55,998 nt of DNA from Cognatundibacterium oligocarboniphilum (GCF_013377855.1 NZ_JABXYJ010000004.1:380942-436939); one strand, 5' to 3'; positions 35,061 to 44,628 are shown, numbered from the stretch's first letter. Numbers and translations: made by a program. Notes: generated by a model not told the origin, from the sequence alone.

Positions 35061-35098
35061 CAATCATTTATATCGCTTCTATTTAAAAGGATATCACC
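35061..35098 (+). promoter_or_regulatory. ROSE-like RNA thermometer in the hsp20 leader
   Basis: The hsp20 leader places ATATCGCTT (35070-35078) opposite AAGGATAT (35087-35094), which contains the ribosome site. The arms pair over eight base pairs with G35075 bulged and an eight-base loop. The core TCGCT opposite AGGA, with the bulged G, is the hallmark of ROSE elements, which hide the ribosome site at low temperature and open on heating. Heat-shock transcription and translation would then both control Hsp20. Pairing is read by eye. Confidence 0.72.
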
Positions 35099-35563
35099 AT
35101 GCGTAATTTTGACTTTGCTCCCCTGTACCGTTCCGCGATCGGCTTTGACCGTCTGGCACAATTTTTTGACGATGCCCAGCGCAACGACGCCGCACCGAGC
35201 TATCCGCCTTACAACATTGAGCTGATTGCAGAAGATAAATACGCGATCACCATGGCCGTCGCCGGCTTTGAACGTAGTGAACTGGAGATCGAAAGCGAAC
35301 GTGACATGCTGAAAGTCGCCGGTCGCCGCCAGAAAGAAGAAGGTCAGCGCAATTACCTGCACCGTGGCATTGCCTCCCGCGATTTTGAGCACCGTTTCCG
35401 TCTCGCCGATCATGTACGGGTTATGGCGGCGCGCCTCGACAATGGCTTGCTGACGATAGAACTGGTGCGTGAAATCCCTGAAGCCTACAAACCACGCCGC
35501 ATTCTGATTGACGGTGAAAATCTGCAACTGGTGCAGGAGGCTGCGCAGCAACAGGCGGCATAA
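35099..35563 (+). CDS. small heat-shock protein, Hsp20 family (IbpA-like)
   Basis: A 154-residue chaperone of the alpha-crystallin type that holds unfolding proteins. The N-terminal segment MRNFDFAPLYRSAIGFDRL is typical of class A/IbpA proteins. The alpha-crystallin domain spans about 38-128 (YPPYNIELIAEDKYAITMAVAGF; VAGRRQKEE; the conserved glycine-leucine strand LDNGLLTIEL). The C-terminal I-x-I-like motif RRILID is present. It is a monocistronic gene with a sigma-32 promoter and a ROSE-like thermometer that masks the AAGGAT ribosome site. No unusual residue is seen. Confidence 0.92.
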   Translation: MRNFDFAPLYRSAIGFDRLAQFFDDAQRNDAAPSYPPYNIELIAEDKYAITMAVAGFERSELEIESERDMLKVAGRRQKEEGQRNYLHRGIASRDFEHRFRLADHVRVMAARLDNGLLTIELVREIPEAYKPRRILIDGENLQLVQEAAQQQAA

Positions 35564-35721
35564 CCGGTCTACGAGTACAGATTGCTGATGGCCTGTTTTA
35601 CGCTAAGTGGCAGTCTGTAACCATCCGGTGGCAACCGCCGACACCTGTGAAAATGCCCGTGTGACAGCGGGCATTGTTGATGGAGGTGCCGGGTAGTGCC
35701 CGGCATGGGCAGTCATGCGTT

Positions 35722-36858
35722 TTACTTGCGGATGATATTGCTCAGATTGACTTCGCGGATATCTTTGGTACCGGTCAGCGCCATGCTGACATCGAGTTCT
35801 TTCTGCAGAATTTCCAGCATGGTGGTCACGCCTTTTTCTCCCATTGCGCCCAGTCCGTACAGGAAAGCGCGGCCAATCATGCTGCCTTTGGCGCCGAGCG
35901 CTGTGGCTTTCAGAATATCCTGGCCGGTGCGGATACCGCCGTCAAACCAGACTTCGGTCTGATGACCGACTGCATCGACGATCATCGGCAAGGCTTCAAT
36001 TGATGACATAGCGCCATCCAGCTGGCGGCCACCGTGATTGCTGACGACGATCGCATCGGCGCCGGCAGTCACTGCCAGTTTCGCATCCTCGACATCCAGA
36101 ATCCCTTTCAGGATCAGCTTGCCGCCCCATTCTTTTTTAATCCATGCGACATCGTCCCAGTTCAGGGTCGGATCGAACTGACTGGCAGTCCACTGACTCA
36201 GAGTCAGGATGCCATCGCCGCCTTTGACGTGACCGACCAGATTACCGAAAGTTTTGCGGCCGCTCAGCGCACGCAGCGCCCAGCCCGGTTTGGTAGCCAG
36301 ATCGATGATATTGGCGAGCGTCAGTCTCGGTGGCACTGACATGCCGTTTTTCAGATCCTTGTGCCGCTGCCCCAGAATCTGCAAATCCAGCGTCAGCACC
36401 AGCGCCGAGCATTTGCAGGCCTTGGCGCGCTGGATCATTTCTTTCACAAAACCACGGTCGCGCATCACATACAGCTGAAACCAGAATGGCTTGCTGGTGA
36501 CACTGGCCACGTCTTCGATGGAGCAGATGCTCATGGTCGATAGCGTGAACGGAATACCGAATTTTTCGGCGGCGATGGCGCCCAGCATTTCGCCATTCGC
36601 CCATTGCATGCCGGTCAGTCCGGTAGGGGCGATGGCGACTGGCATCGCTACTTCCTGGCCGACCATGGTGGTGCGGGTATTGCGCTGGTCGACATTGATG
36701 GCCACCCGCTGACGCAGTTTGATCGCCGCCAGATCGTCGCTGTTTGCCCGATACGTGCTTTCGGTATAAGAGCCGCTGTCGGCGTAGTCGTAAAATGCCT
36801 TGGGAACGCGCTTTTTCGCAAGCAAACGTAAATCTTCGACACAGGTAATGACAGGCAT
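35722..36858 (-). CDS. lldD: L-lactate dehydrogenase / alpha-hydroxy-acid oxidising FMN enzyme
   Basis: A 378-residue FMN enzyme of the 2-hydroxy-acid oxidase family, membrane-linked in LldD. Key sites are the N-terminal FYDYADSGSYTEST (substrate tyrosine), IAPTGLTGMQW (FMN contact), PFWFQLYVMRDRG, LDLQILGQRHKDLKNG, and the catalytic VSNHGGRQLDGA with the active-site histidine and arginine. FDGGIRTGQDILKA binds the FMN phosphate. L-lactate is the likely substrate, but related hydroxy acids are possible. The start at 36858 has CGGAGA upstream. The LysR gene lies 210 bases upstream on the same strand and may regulate this gene too. Confidence 0.85.
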   Translation of the reverse strand: MPVITCVEDLRLLAKKRVPKAFYDYADSGSYTESTYRANSDDLAAIKLRQRVAINVDQRNTRTTMVGQEVAMPVAIAPTGLTGMQWANGEMLGAIAAEKFGIPFTLSTMSICSIEDVASVTSKPFWFQLYVMRDRGFVKEMIQRAKACKCSALVLTLDLQILGQRHKDLKNGMSVPPRLTLANIIDLATKPGWALRALSGRKTFGNLVGHVKGGDGILTLSQWTASQFDPTLNWDDVAWIKKEWGGKLILKGILDVEDAKLAVTAGADAIVVSNHGGRQLDGAMSSIEALPMIVDAVGHQTEVWFDGGIRTGQDILKATALGAKGSMIGRAFLYGLGAMGEKGVTTMLEILQKELDVSMALTGTKDIREVNLSNIIRK

Positions 36859-37068
36859 GCTGGTTCTCCGCTTCTGCAATCAGTAAATACAAACAATGTA
36901 GACAATCAATAACCGGAAGTGTAGGGGATATCCCGGTTACGATGGGGGAAAACGTTTCAGTACTTGAGTGAAGTATTTTCAGCTGTTGAATACTTGCCGC
37001 TGGCAGCCAGGGATTTTTACAGGAACCTGGCCGGGTAGCACCCGTATTCTGTCGCAGGTATGGCGCTG

Positions 37069-37977
37069 TCAGGCTTCCGAAAAACGTTGAAAAATAAATT
37101 CGCGCAGCCATTGATTGCCTGCATCCTGATGATAACGGCGATGCCAGAAAATATGCGTTTGCAGCGAAGGCAGGCGCAGCGGTGGCTTGCGAAACACCAG
37201 GCCAAAAGGCGTGGCGGCGCGTTCTGCCAGTTTTTGCGGCACAGTCACCAGCAAATCGCTGGTGCTGACAATGTAAGGCACCGCCACAAAATGCGGTACC
37301 TGGAAATGCGCGTTGCCATGGATTCCCGCTTTTGTCAGCGCCTGATTGATTTTCAGGTAAGGTTCTTCCTGCGACATCACCAGCAGATGGCGGGCAGACA
37401 AGAATTCGCGCAGTTCCAGTTTCTCTGTTGCCAGCGGATGTTCGCGGCGCATCATGCAGACATATTGCTGGCGGAACAGGCGGCGCTGATACCAGGCGTC
37501 CGATAAATCATCGAAAGCCCCGATCGCCAGATCAATCCGGCCAGACTCCATCTCGCTTTTCAGATCCACACTGCTGGCGCGAACGGTATTGATCTGCAGA
37601 CCGGGAGCCTGCAAGCCCAGCTCCGCCGTCAGTACCGGCATGAAGTACACTTCGCCGACATCGGTCATCGCAATCGTGAACGGACGCTTGCTCTGCGCTG
37701 CATCGAAATCATCCTCGCTGTTGAGCGCCTGCGTGATCTGCTGCAGCGCCAGATTCACCGGATCAGCCAGCTGGCGCGCGCGCGGCGTCGGTTGCATGCC
37801 GTTCGTTGTCCGCACAAACAACTCATCATCCAGCGTACGGCGCAGGCGCGACAGCGCATTGCTGACCGCCGGCTGCGACAGGCCGAGTTGCCGGGCGACG
37901 ACGGAAATCTGGTGTTCTTCGTAAATCCGCTGAAACACGATCAGCAGATTCAGATCGATCTGGTAAATGTCACGCAT
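37069..37977 (-). CDS. LysR family transcriptional regulator, divergent from hmgA
   Basis: A 302-residue LysR protein with an N-terminal winged helix (LNLLIVFQRIYEEHQISVVARQLGLSQPAVSNALSRLR, within residues 9-45) and a C-terminal substrate-binding domain from about residue 92 (PFTIAMTDVGEVYFMPVL). It is separated by 113 bases from hmgA on the opposite strand, the standard position for a regulator of that operon. The aromatic inducer, perhaps homogentisate or a related acid, is inferred. No clear LysR box was fixed in the intergenic region. Confidence 0.85.
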   Translation of the reverse strand: MRDIYQIDLNLLIVFQRIYEEHQISVVARQLGLSQPAVSNALSRLRRTLDDELFVRTTNGMQPTPRARQLADPVNLALQQITQALNSEDDFDAAQSKRPFTIAMTDVGEVYFMPVLTAELGLQAPGLQINTVRASSVDLKSEMESGRIDLAIGAFDDLSDAWYQRRLFRQQYVCMMRREHPLATEKLELREFLSARHLLVMSQEEPYLKINQALTKAGIHGNAHFQVPHFVAVPYIVSTSDLLVTVPQKLAERAATPFGLVFRKPPLRLPSLQTHIFWHRRYHQDAGNQWLREFIFQRFSEA

Positions 37978-38090
37978 TATTGATTTGGTGAATGATCTGT
38001 ATTTTTGTATTTATATAGTAAAACGAAAAAGCTTGCAGTAAAGTGATCCGGCTAACTTTTTTCCACTTTCTTCCTGCGGAGAAGCTTTTC

Positions 38091-39398
38091 ATGGAAACAA
38101 CATCATTCCGCCGGTACCAGACCGGCTTTGCCAATGAGTGGGCGACCGAGGCCTTGCCGGACGCTTTACCGAAAAACCAGAATTCTCCCCAGCAATGCGC
38201 GTATGGTTTATATGCTGAACAGATATCCGGCACCGCCTTTACTGCGCCGCGCCATGCGAACCGTCGTTCCTGGCTGTATCGCATCCGCCCGGCAGCGATG
38301 CACCAGCCATTCGCGCAAATCAGCAATGGAGGCATGACCAATGATTTTGGCCAGACGCCATCGACGCCGAACCAGTTGCGCTGGGATCCGTTGCCCATGC
38401 CTGCCGTCGCGCAGGATTTCATCGAAGGCTGGCTGACCATGGCCGGCAATGGTTCCGCCGATGCGCAAAGCGGTTGCGCGATCCACCTGTACGCCGCCAA
38501 CCGCAACATGGAAAACCGGTTTTACTACAACGCCGATGCAGAAATACTGATCATCCCGCAACAAGGGCGTCTGCATCTGCGCACCGAACTCGGGCTGATC
38601 GACATCGAACCGCAGGAAATCGCGGTGGTGCCGCGCGGCATCCGTTTTCAGGTGCATCTGCCGGATGGCGAAGCGCGCGGCTATGTCTGCGAAAATTTTG
38701 GCGCGATGCTGAAGTTGCCCGATCTGGGCGTGATCGGTTCCAACGGTCTGGCCAATCCGCGCGATTTCCAGACGCCGGTGGCCTGGTATGAAGACAAGGA
38801 AGGCGATTTCGAACTGGTCGCCAAATTCAGCGGCAACCTGTGGTCGGCGAAAATCGGCCATTCTCCGCTGGACGTGGTGGCCTGGCACGGCAATATGGCG
38901 CCTTACAAATACGATCTGCGCCACTTCAACACCATCGGTTCGATCAGCTACGATCATCCCGATCCGTCAATCTTCCTGGTATTGCAGGCGCCGAGCGATA
39001 CGCCGGGCGTGGATACCATCGATTTCGTGATTTTCCCGCCGCGCTGGCTGGCTGCTGAAAATACTTTCCGCCCGCCCTGGTTCCACCGTAATATCGCCAG
39101 TGAATTCATGGGGCTGATCCACGGTCAGTATGATGCCAAATCGGCCGGTTTTCGCCCAGGCGGCGCCAGCCTGCACAATTGCATGAGCGGTCACGGCCCC
39201 GATGCGCCGACCTTTGAGAAAGCCGGCAGCATCGACACCAGCGCACCGCAGAAGGTTGCCGATACCATGGCATTTATGATCGAGACACGGAATATCATCA
39301 AACCGACCCGCGCCGCGATGGAGTCGCCGCAATTGCAGCGCGATTACTACCAGTGCTGGCAGGGCATCAAAAAAAATTTCAACCCGGAGCAGCGATAA
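38091..39398 (+). CDS. hmgA: homogentisate 1,2-dioxygenase
   Basis: A 435-residue Fe(II) ring-cleaving dioxygenase of the tyrosine and phenylalanine breakdown pathway, converting homogentisate to maleylacetoacetate. The family strings are YQTGFANEW at the N-terminus, [29 protein letters not shown], then [16 protein letters not shown] and [10 protein letters not shown], which carry the iron-ligand histidines and glutamate. The length is normal. The start at 38091 has CGGAGAAG upstream. fahA follows with no intergenic gap. No maiA (maleylacetoacetate isomerase) is present in this window, so it must be supplied elsewhere or glutathione acts non-enzymatically. Confidence 0.95.
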   Translation: METTSFRRYQTGFANEWATEALPDALPKNQNSPQQCAYGLYAEQISGTAFTAPRHANRRSWLYRIRPAAMHQPFAQISNGGMTNDFGQTPSTPNQLRWDPLPMPAVAQDFIEGWLTMAGNGSADAQSGCAIHLYAANRNMENRFYYNADAEILIIPQQGRLHLRTELGLIDIEPQEIAVVPRGIRFQVHLPDGEARGYVCENFGAMLKLPDLGVIGSNGLANPRDFQTPVAWYEDKEGDFELVAKFSGNLWSAKIGHSPLDVVAWHGNMAPYKYDLRHFNTIGSISYDHPDPSIFLVLQAPSDTPGVDTIDFVIFPPRWLAAENTFRPPWFHRNIASEFMGLIHGQYDAKSAGFRPGGASLHNCMSGHGPDAPTFEKAGSIDTSAPQKVADTMAFMIETRNIIKPTRAAMESPQLQRDYYQCWQGIKKNFNPEQR

Positions 39399-40730
39399 AT
39401 GACGATTCAACTCAATGAAACCCACGATGTGAATCTGCGCAGCTGGGTGGCTTTGGCCAACCAGCCGGAATCGGATTTCCCGATCCAGAATTTGCCGTTC
39501 GGCATGTTCCGCCGCACCGGCAGCCATCAGACTTTCCGTATCGGCGTGGCGATCGGTGATCAGGTTCTCGATCTGGCTGCAGCGCACGCGGTACATGCCT
39601 TTGCCGGGTATACCGAATTGCAGGGCGGTGAATTTACGGCAGCAGCGAATGCTACCGGCCTGAATGGATTAATGGCGCTCGGTGCTCCGGTGTGGTCGGC
39701 GCTGCGGCTGGCGCTGTCGCGGGTATTGCGCGAAGGCGCCAGTCAGCAGGGCATGCTGCAGGCATGTTTGCTGCCACAGAGCGCTGCCGAATTCACCGTG
39801 CCGGCGCACATCGGTGATTACACCGATTTCTATACCTCGGTACATCACGCCACCGCAGTCGGAAAATTATTCCGCCCGGATAATCCTTTGCTGCCGAATT
39901 ATAAGTGGATACCGATCGGTTATCACGGCAGGGCTTCTTCTGTCGGCGTGTCGGGACAGACTTTCCGTCGCCCGCTGGGACAAACCAAACCGCCCGCCGC
40001 AGATAATCCGGTATTCGGTCCGGCCAAGCGCATGGATTATGAACTGGAAGTCGGTATTTTTATCGGTCGCGGCAATCCCCTGGGCGACAGCATTCCCGTA
40101 CAGAATGCCGAGAGCCATGTGTTCGGATTGTGTCTGCTGAACGACTGGTCGGCACGGGATCTGCAAGCCTGGGAATACCAACCGCTCGGGCCCTTTCTCG
40201 CCAAAAATTTCGCCACCACGATTTCACCGTGGATTGTGACGCTGGAAGCGCTGGCACCCTATCGTCTGGCGTGGACGCGCAATGCCGCCGACCCACAGCC
40301 GATGACCTACCTCGATGATGCGCAGCTGCGCGCCAGCGGTGCGTTTGATATCCAGCTCGAAGTCTTGTTGCAGACCGCGAAAATGCGTGGGGAAGGCGTA
40401 CCCGCGCAACGCCTGTCGCTGTCGAATTTTTGTCACTCGTACTGGACGGTATCGCAGCTGGTGGCGCACCATACCGTCAACGGCTGCAATCTGAATCCGG
40501 GTGATCTGCTTGGTTCCGGCACCCAGTCCGGTCCGGCGCCGGAAGAAGCAGGCTCGCTGCTGGAGCTGACCGAAGGTGGTAAGAAGCCACTGACGCTGCA
40601 AAACGGCGAACAGCGTACTTTCATGGAAGACGGCGATACCGTCATCCTGCGCGGCTGGGCGCAGCGGGCAGGTTTGCCGCGCATCGGTTTTGGTGAAGTT
40701 GCCGGCACATTACTGCCGGCACGAACCTGA
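39399..40730 (+). CDS. fahA: fumarylacetoacetase
   Basis: A 443-residue hydrolase that splits fumarylacetoacetate to fumarate and acetoacetate, the last step of tyrosine breakdown. It has the N-terminal SH3-like domain (FGMFRRTG), then YTDFYTSVHHATAVGKLFRP, WIPIGYHGRASSVGVSG, the metal site EVGIFIG and LLNDWSARDLQAWEYQPLGPF, and the C-terminal LLGSGTQSGP. Its ATG at 39399 follows the hmgA stop directly, with CGGAG in the last hmgA codons. This is a two-gene operon. A terminator follows 20 bases after the stop. Confidence 0.95.
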   Translation: MTIQLNETHDVNLRSWVALANQPESDFPIQNLPFGMFRRTGSHQTFRIGVAIGDQVLDLAAAHAVHAFAGYTELQGGEFTAAANATGLNGLMALGAPVWSALRLALSRVLREGASQQGMLQACLLPQSAAEFTVPAHIGDYTDFYTSVHHATAVGKLFRPDNPLLPNYKWIPIGYHGRASSVGVSGQTFRRPLGQTKPPAADNPVFGPAKRMDYELEVGIFIGRGNPLGDSIPVQNAESHVFGLCLLNDWSARDLQAWEYQPLGPFLAKNFATTISPWIVTLEALAPYRLAWTRNAADPQPMTYLDDAQLRASGAFDIQLEVLLQTAKMRGEGVPAQRLSLSNFCHSYWTVSQLVAHHTVNGCNLNPGDLLGSGTQSGPAPEEAGSLLELTEGGKKPLTLQNGEQRTFMEDGDTVILRGWAQRAGLPRIGFGEVAGTLLPART

Positions 40731-40751
40731 ACCGCTTAGTTTTAATCTTCG

Positions 40752-40778
40752 AAAAGGAAGTCTGCGGGCTTCCTTTTT
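40752..40778 (+). terminator. Rho-independent terminator of hmgA-fahA
   Basis: AAAAGGAAG (40752-40760) pairs with CTTCCTTTT (40769-40777) around an eight-base loop, ending in Ts. It is placed 20 bases after fahA. Confidence 0.8.
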
Positions 40779-40965
40779 AATTTCTTTTCCGGATCGGCGC
40801 AGCATCGGCATCATCAGACTGTCATGCAGATGGTGTAACCTGACAAAGTGACGGTGCATCGTCATAAACAAGGCTCAGGGATTACCTGGGTAAGGCGCGA
40901 CTGGCAGTGGTCTGCTGCTGGTTCCTGAACAGAGATACAGCAGGATATTTTTCAGGGAGATTGCA

Positions 40966-41400
40966 ATGGGATTGTTCGATTCAATAGCAGGACAGGTTCT
41001 GGGATCATTGACACAAACGGCGCAGGCTGGCGGCGAACAGCATGCGGGCTTGCTGGAAGCGGTTGGCGGTCTGGTCAATAATCCGCAGACAGGTGGTCTG
41101 GCCGGGTTGATCAGCGCGTTTGAAGAAAAGGGGTTGGGCGGCGTGGTGGCATCCTGGGTAGGAACTGGCGAGAACCTGCCGATCTCTGCCGAACAGCTGC
41201 AGTCGGTGTTGGGTAACGAGCAGGTGCAGGAAATTGCGCAGAAACTGGGATTTTCTCCGGAGCAGCTGTCTGGCCATCTGGCGCAGCTGCTGCCGCAGGT
41301 GATCGATCACCTGACTCCTGGAGGTGCGGTGCCCGAAGGCGGCGTAACGGGCGGTGCATTGGGAAATGTGCTGGGTCTGTTGCAAGAGGTGGCGCGCTGA
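40966..41400 (+). CDS. YidB family protein (DUF937)
   Basis: A 144-residue small soluble protein of the YidB/DUF937 family. It starts with MGLFDSIAGQVLG, has the central GLAGLISAFEEKGLGGVVASWVG and the ISAEQLQSVLGNEQVQEIAQKLG helix region, and ends in a Gly/Val-rich stretch followed by NVLGLLQEV. No function is established. GGGAG lies upstream of the ATG. It is a single gene between the hmgA-fahA operon and the LysR gene. Confidence 0.82.
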   Translation: MGLFDSIAGQVLGSLTQTAQAGGEQHAGLLEAVGGLVNNPQTGGLAGLISAFEEKGLGGVVASWVGTGENLPISAEQLQSVLGNEQVQEIAQKLGFSPEQLSGHLAQLLPQVIDHLTPGGAVPEGGVTGGALGNVLGLLQEVAR

Positions 41401-41506
41401 GTCCGTCATGCCAGATGATATGGTGAACGGCTATCCTGCTTGTCCCGCAACGTGATTTTTCCCGACCTGCATGGTCGGAAAGCTGCGCGGCAGGCAGGAT
41501 ATTTCT

Positions 41507-42418
41507 TCATAAAATCCGGCAGCGGCTGGCGATGAAATCTTCCTGCAACGCATCCAGAAACACGCGGGTGCGTGCAGGCATCAGCCGCCTTCCGGGGAAT
41601 ACCGCCCAGACATTGATGTCCGGCAGTTTCCAGTCTCCCAGCACCGTCAGCAATTCACCGCTCCGGACAAAACGATGCGCGAAGTGATGCGCCAGCATGA
41701 TGATGCCTTCCCCATTCAGCGCCAGCCGGGTCAGTAGTTCCGGCGAATTGGCGGTCGCTTTGCCGGGCGGTATGCCTTCCCATTGTTCACTATCGCGCTG
41801 CAGGCGCCAGATGGCCGGTTCGCCATTGCGTCCCGCCAGACGCAGCGTGTCATGCTCCATCAGCGCCTCGGGTTCGGTGGGCGTGCCGTGCTGTTGCAGA
41901 TAGGCCGGGGCAGCAAACAGGCCGCTCTGGAAAACGGCCAGCCCGCGCGCGGCGAGCGAGGCATCATCCGGCAGGTCACCGACCCGGATGGCGACGTCGA
42001 AATTTTCACCGATCAGATCGACCCGTCGCGGCGACAGATCAATGTCGAGCGCTATCTGTGGGTAACGGCGGCAGAGCCTGGACAGCAGCAGACTCATTTC
42101 CTGATTCGCAAAATCCGCCGGCATCGAAATCCGCAGACGCCCGGATGGTTCAGCCTGACGATGCTGGGTCAGCGCCAGCGTGGCAGCGACTTCCTCCTGC
42201 ACCTGTTGCGCGTGCTGCAGCACGCTTTGTCCGAAATCGGTGACGCTGAGTTTGCGCGTGGTGCGCAGCAGCAGACGTTCTCCAAGCTGCGATTCCAGTG
42301 CCGTGATCCGGCGCGACAAGGTGGATTTCGGTATTTTCAACCGGATTGCGGCTTTGCTGAAACTGCCTTCCTCAACAATGCGGGCAAACAGCATTAAATC
42401 ATTGGCTTCGAGTTCCAT
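41507..42418 (-). CDS. LysR family transcriptional regulator, divergent from azoR
   Basis: A 303-residue LysR regulator. The N-terminal winged helix is LMLFARIVEEGSFSKAAIRLKIPKSTLSRRITALE (residues about 9-43). The C-terminal effector domain begins near 92 (GRLRISMPADFANQEM). Divergent from azoR across 133 bases that contain an 11-bp inverted repeat, it probably regulates azoR and the following pirin gene in response to a quinone or other electrophile. The inducer is inferred from its targets. Confidence 0.85.
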   Translation of the reverse strand: MELEANDLMLFARIVEEGSFSKAAIRLKIPKSTLSRRITALESQLGERLLLRTTRKLSVTDFGQSVLQHAQQVQEEVAATLALTQHRQAEPSGRLRISMPADFANQEMSLLLSRLCRRYPQIALDIDLSPRRVDLIGENFDVAIRVGDLPDDASLAARGLAVFQSGLFAAPAYLQQHGTPTEPEALMEHDTLRLAGRNGEPAIWRLQRDSEQWEGIPPGKATANSPELLTRLALNGEGIIMLAHHFAHRFVRSGELLTVLGDWKLPDINVWAVFPGRRLMPARTRVFLDALQEDFIASRCRIL

Positions 42419-42446
42419 GAGCGGCTTTTCGATAGGCTGGTGGTCA

Positions 42447-42474
42447 ATTATTGTTCCATATTTGGAATAATAAT
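42447..42474. promoter_or_regulatory. LysR operator candidate: near-perfect inverted repeat
   Basis: ATTATTGTTCC (42447-42457) and GGAATAATAAT (42464-42474) are inverted repeats with one mismatch around a six-base spacer. They lie between the LysR and azoR genes, close to the LysR start. Confidence 0.6.
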
Positions 42475-42551
42475 ATCCGAAATAAGGTCTTCTGGTTTGA
42501 ATGTGGAACGACTAAAGTGAGGTCATCGCAACTCACTGAAAAGGACACATC

Positions 42552-43154
42552 ATGAACATTCTTCAAATTAACTCCAGCGCCCGTTCCCAGGGTTCCCATT
42601 CCAATCGTCTCGGCAATTTGCTGAGTGCGCGTTTGCTGGCGGCAAATCCTGGTGCCAGCCTGACGCTGCGCGATCTGGGCAGCCAGCCGCATCCGGTGCT
42701 GGACGAGGCCGCCCTGCAGGCGCTGTTCACACCGGCAGAGCAGCGCAGTACGCAGCAGCAGGCGCGGGTTGCGCTGGATGATGCGCTGATCGCTGAAATT
42801 CAGGCTGCCGACATCGTGGTGCTGGGCGCGCCGATGTACAACTTCGGCATCTCCGCCCAGCTGAAAAACTGGATTGATGCGATTTCCCGTGCTCAGGTGA
42901 CCTTCCGTTATACCGCGAACGGTCCGGAAGGGCTGCTGACCGGCAAAAAGGTGTATGTGGTGCTGACCCGCGGCGGACTGTACCGCAATACCCCGAACGA
43001 TACCCAGATGCCTTACCTGAAAACCTTCTTCAGTTTTCTCGGTATGACCGATGTGGAATTCGTGTATGCCGAAGGGTTGGCCATGGGGCCAGACAGCGAG
43101 GCGGCAGCACTGGCTTCTGCGACGCAGCAAATCGAAGAATTGACCGGCGCTTAA
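42552..43154 (+). CDS. azoR: FMN-dependent NADH-azoreductase
   Basis: A 200-residue flavodoxin-fold enzyme. The FMN phosphate loop is [15 protein letters not shown] (about 6-20), followed by [21 protein letters not shown] (about 94-114), the hallmark of AzoR, and LTRGGLY. It reduces azo compounds and, more physiologically, quinones with two electrons from NAD(P)H, avoiding semiquinone. AAGGA precedes the ATG. A pirin gene follows after 59 bases, consistent with an electrophile- or quinone-response unit controlled by the divergent LysR. Confidence 0.92.
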   Translation: MNILQINSSARSQGSHSNRLGNLLSARLLAANPGASLTLRDLGSQPHPVLDEAALQALFTPAEQRSTQQQARVALDDALIAEIQAADIVVLGAPMYNFGISAQLKNWIDAISRAQVTFRYTANGPEGLLTGKKVYVVLTRGGLYRNTPNDTQMPYLKTFFSFLGMTDVEFVYAEGLAMGPDSEAAALASATQQIEELTGA

Positions 43155-43213
43155 AAACACCATGTAATGCAGACTGACCCTGAAACAGGGTTAGCAGAAA
43201 GGCAGGAAGCAAA

Positions 43214-44089
43214 ATGAACAGCGATCAACGTACAACACAACAGGTACGGCATTCACGGCTGATTGAGCAGATCGTGGCCGGACAGGAAACATCGGATGGC
43301 GCAGGCGTGCGCCTGACGCGGGTACTGACGCAGCCGTTGCAGTACCGGCTCGATCCGTATCTGATGCTGGATGCGTTTGGCAGCGACAATCCGGATGACT
43401 ATATTGCCGGGTTTCCGGATCATCCGCATCGCGGTTTTGAAACGATCACCTATATGCTGACCGGCCGGATGCGGCACCGCGACAGCGCAGGGCATGAAGG
43501 ATTGCTGCAGACCGGCGGCGTGCAGTGGATGACAGCCGGTCGCGGCGTGATCCATTCCGAGCTGCCGGAGCAGCAGGACGGCCGCATGGCAGGCTTTCAG
43601 CTGTGGCTGAACCTGCCTGCGAAGGACAAACTCTGTGAACCGTGGTACCGCGATATCCAGAGCGAGCAGATTCCTGAGCTGGTGACGGATGCCGGTGTGA
43701 CTGTGCGGGTGATTGCCGGACACAGCCACGGCGTGGATGGTGCCGTGCAGCGGGAAGTGACGCAACCGTTGTATCTGGATATCCATCTGCCGGCCGGTGC
43801 GGAGTTTCAGCAACCGCTGAGTCCGACTGCGAATGCTTTTCTGTACGTGTATGAAGGCGGACTCGAAGTAGAAGACAAGCCGGTGCCGCTACAGCGGATG
43901 GCGATTCTTAAAAAGGTGCCAGAAGCCGATGGCGTGGTGCTGCGCGCTGCTGGCGCGAGTCGCGCATTACTGATTGCCGGTGAACCGCTGGGCGAGCCGA
44001 TCGTGCAGTACGGTCCGTTTGTGATGAACAGCCAGGAGGAAATTTTCCGGGCGATCAGCGATTTCCGTGAAGGCCGTCTGGGCGCCTGA
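43214..44089 (+). CDS. pirin family protein (cupin)
   Basis: A 291-residue bicupin with the pirin metal site FPDHPHRGFETITYMLTGRMRH (about 68-89) and VIHSELPE (about 114-121), giving three histidines and one glutamate. The C-terminal half includes LLIAGEPLGEPIVQYGPFVMN, typical of pirins. YhhW-type pirins can break down quercetin; a redox-sensor role is the alternative. It is placed between azoR and a DoxX gene, so it is part of a stress-related group. AGGAAG lies upstream of the ATG. It differs in sequence from the pirin at 19838-20737, so the two are not a recent duplication. Confidence 0.9.
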   Translation: MNSDQRTTQQVRHSRLIEQIVAGQETSDGAGVRLTRVLTQPLQYRLDPYLMLDAFGSDNPDDYIAGFPDHPHRGFETITYMLTGRMRHRDSAGHEGLLQTGGVQWMTAGRGVIHSELPEQQDGRMAGFQLWLNLPAKDKLCEPWYRDIQSEQIPELVTDAGVTVRVIAGHSHGVDGAVQREVTQPLYLDIHLPAGAEFQQPLSPTANAFLYVYEGGLEVEDKPVPLQRMAILKKVPEADGVVLRAAGASRALLIAGEPLGEPIVQYGPFVMNSQEEIFRAISDFREGRLGA

Positions 44090-44229
44090 GCATTACCGGG
44101 AAAACTGAAAATTCAGCGGCGGCAGCGCTGCTGATGTGTTGGTGCAGTCGTGGTTTGGAGTGGCGTTACGCCAGCATGTCTGGCGGTAGTGACAGAAATT
44201 CAATCACATTTTAAAAAAAGGGAATCATC

Positions 44230-44628
44230 ATGAAAGCACTGGAAAATTACGGGCCGCTGGTGGCCCGGGTTCTGATGGCATTGATATTTGTGATGTCTGG
44301 CGTGGGCAAGATCACCGGTTTCGACGGCACGGTCGGGTACATCGCCAGCAAGGGTTTGCCGTTGCCGGCACTGGCAGCGGTGGCGGCTATCATCGTTGAA
44401 CTGGGCGGCGGTCTGATGCTGATCGCAGGCTGGAAGGCGCGTTGGGCAGCGCTGGTGATGATGCTGTTTACAATCGCGGCAGCAGCAATTTTCCATGACT
44501 TCTGGCACGCAGCGGCCGATGCCGTACAAAATCAGACGATTCATTTCATGAAAAATCTTGCGATAGCGGGTGGTCTGCTGATGATCGGCGTGCATGGCAG
44601 CGGCGCCTGCAGCGTGGAGAAAGACTGA
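44230..44628 (+). CDS. DoxX family membrane protein
   Basis: A 132-residue inner-membrane protein with four hydrophobic helices. LVARVLMALIFVMSGVGKITGF is the DoxX first-helix signature, followed by IVELGGGLMLIAGWKAR and a third helix ending FHDFWH. DoxX proteins are linked to thiol or quinone redox stress. AGGGAA lies upstream of the ATG. It is 140 bases after the pirin gene on the same strand and could be the end of the azoR-pirin unit. A terminator shared with ttcA follows. Confidence 0.88.
   Translation: MKALENYGPLVARVLMALIFVMSGVGKITGFDGTVGYIASKGLPLPALAAVAAIIVELGGGLMLIAGWKARWAALVMMLFTIAAAAIFHDFWHAAADAVQNQTIHFMKNLAIAGGLLMIGVHGSGACSVEKD

Noticed and set aside
37978..38090. Possible LysR box between LysR and hmgA
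   Set aside because: AT-rich strings with weak symmetry were seen, but none stood out enough to place a site.
41462..41478. Hairpin CCGACC/GGTCGG between yidB and LysR genes
   Set aside because: There is no T run on either side in the right place, and the stem is only six base pairs. Not enough for a terminator.
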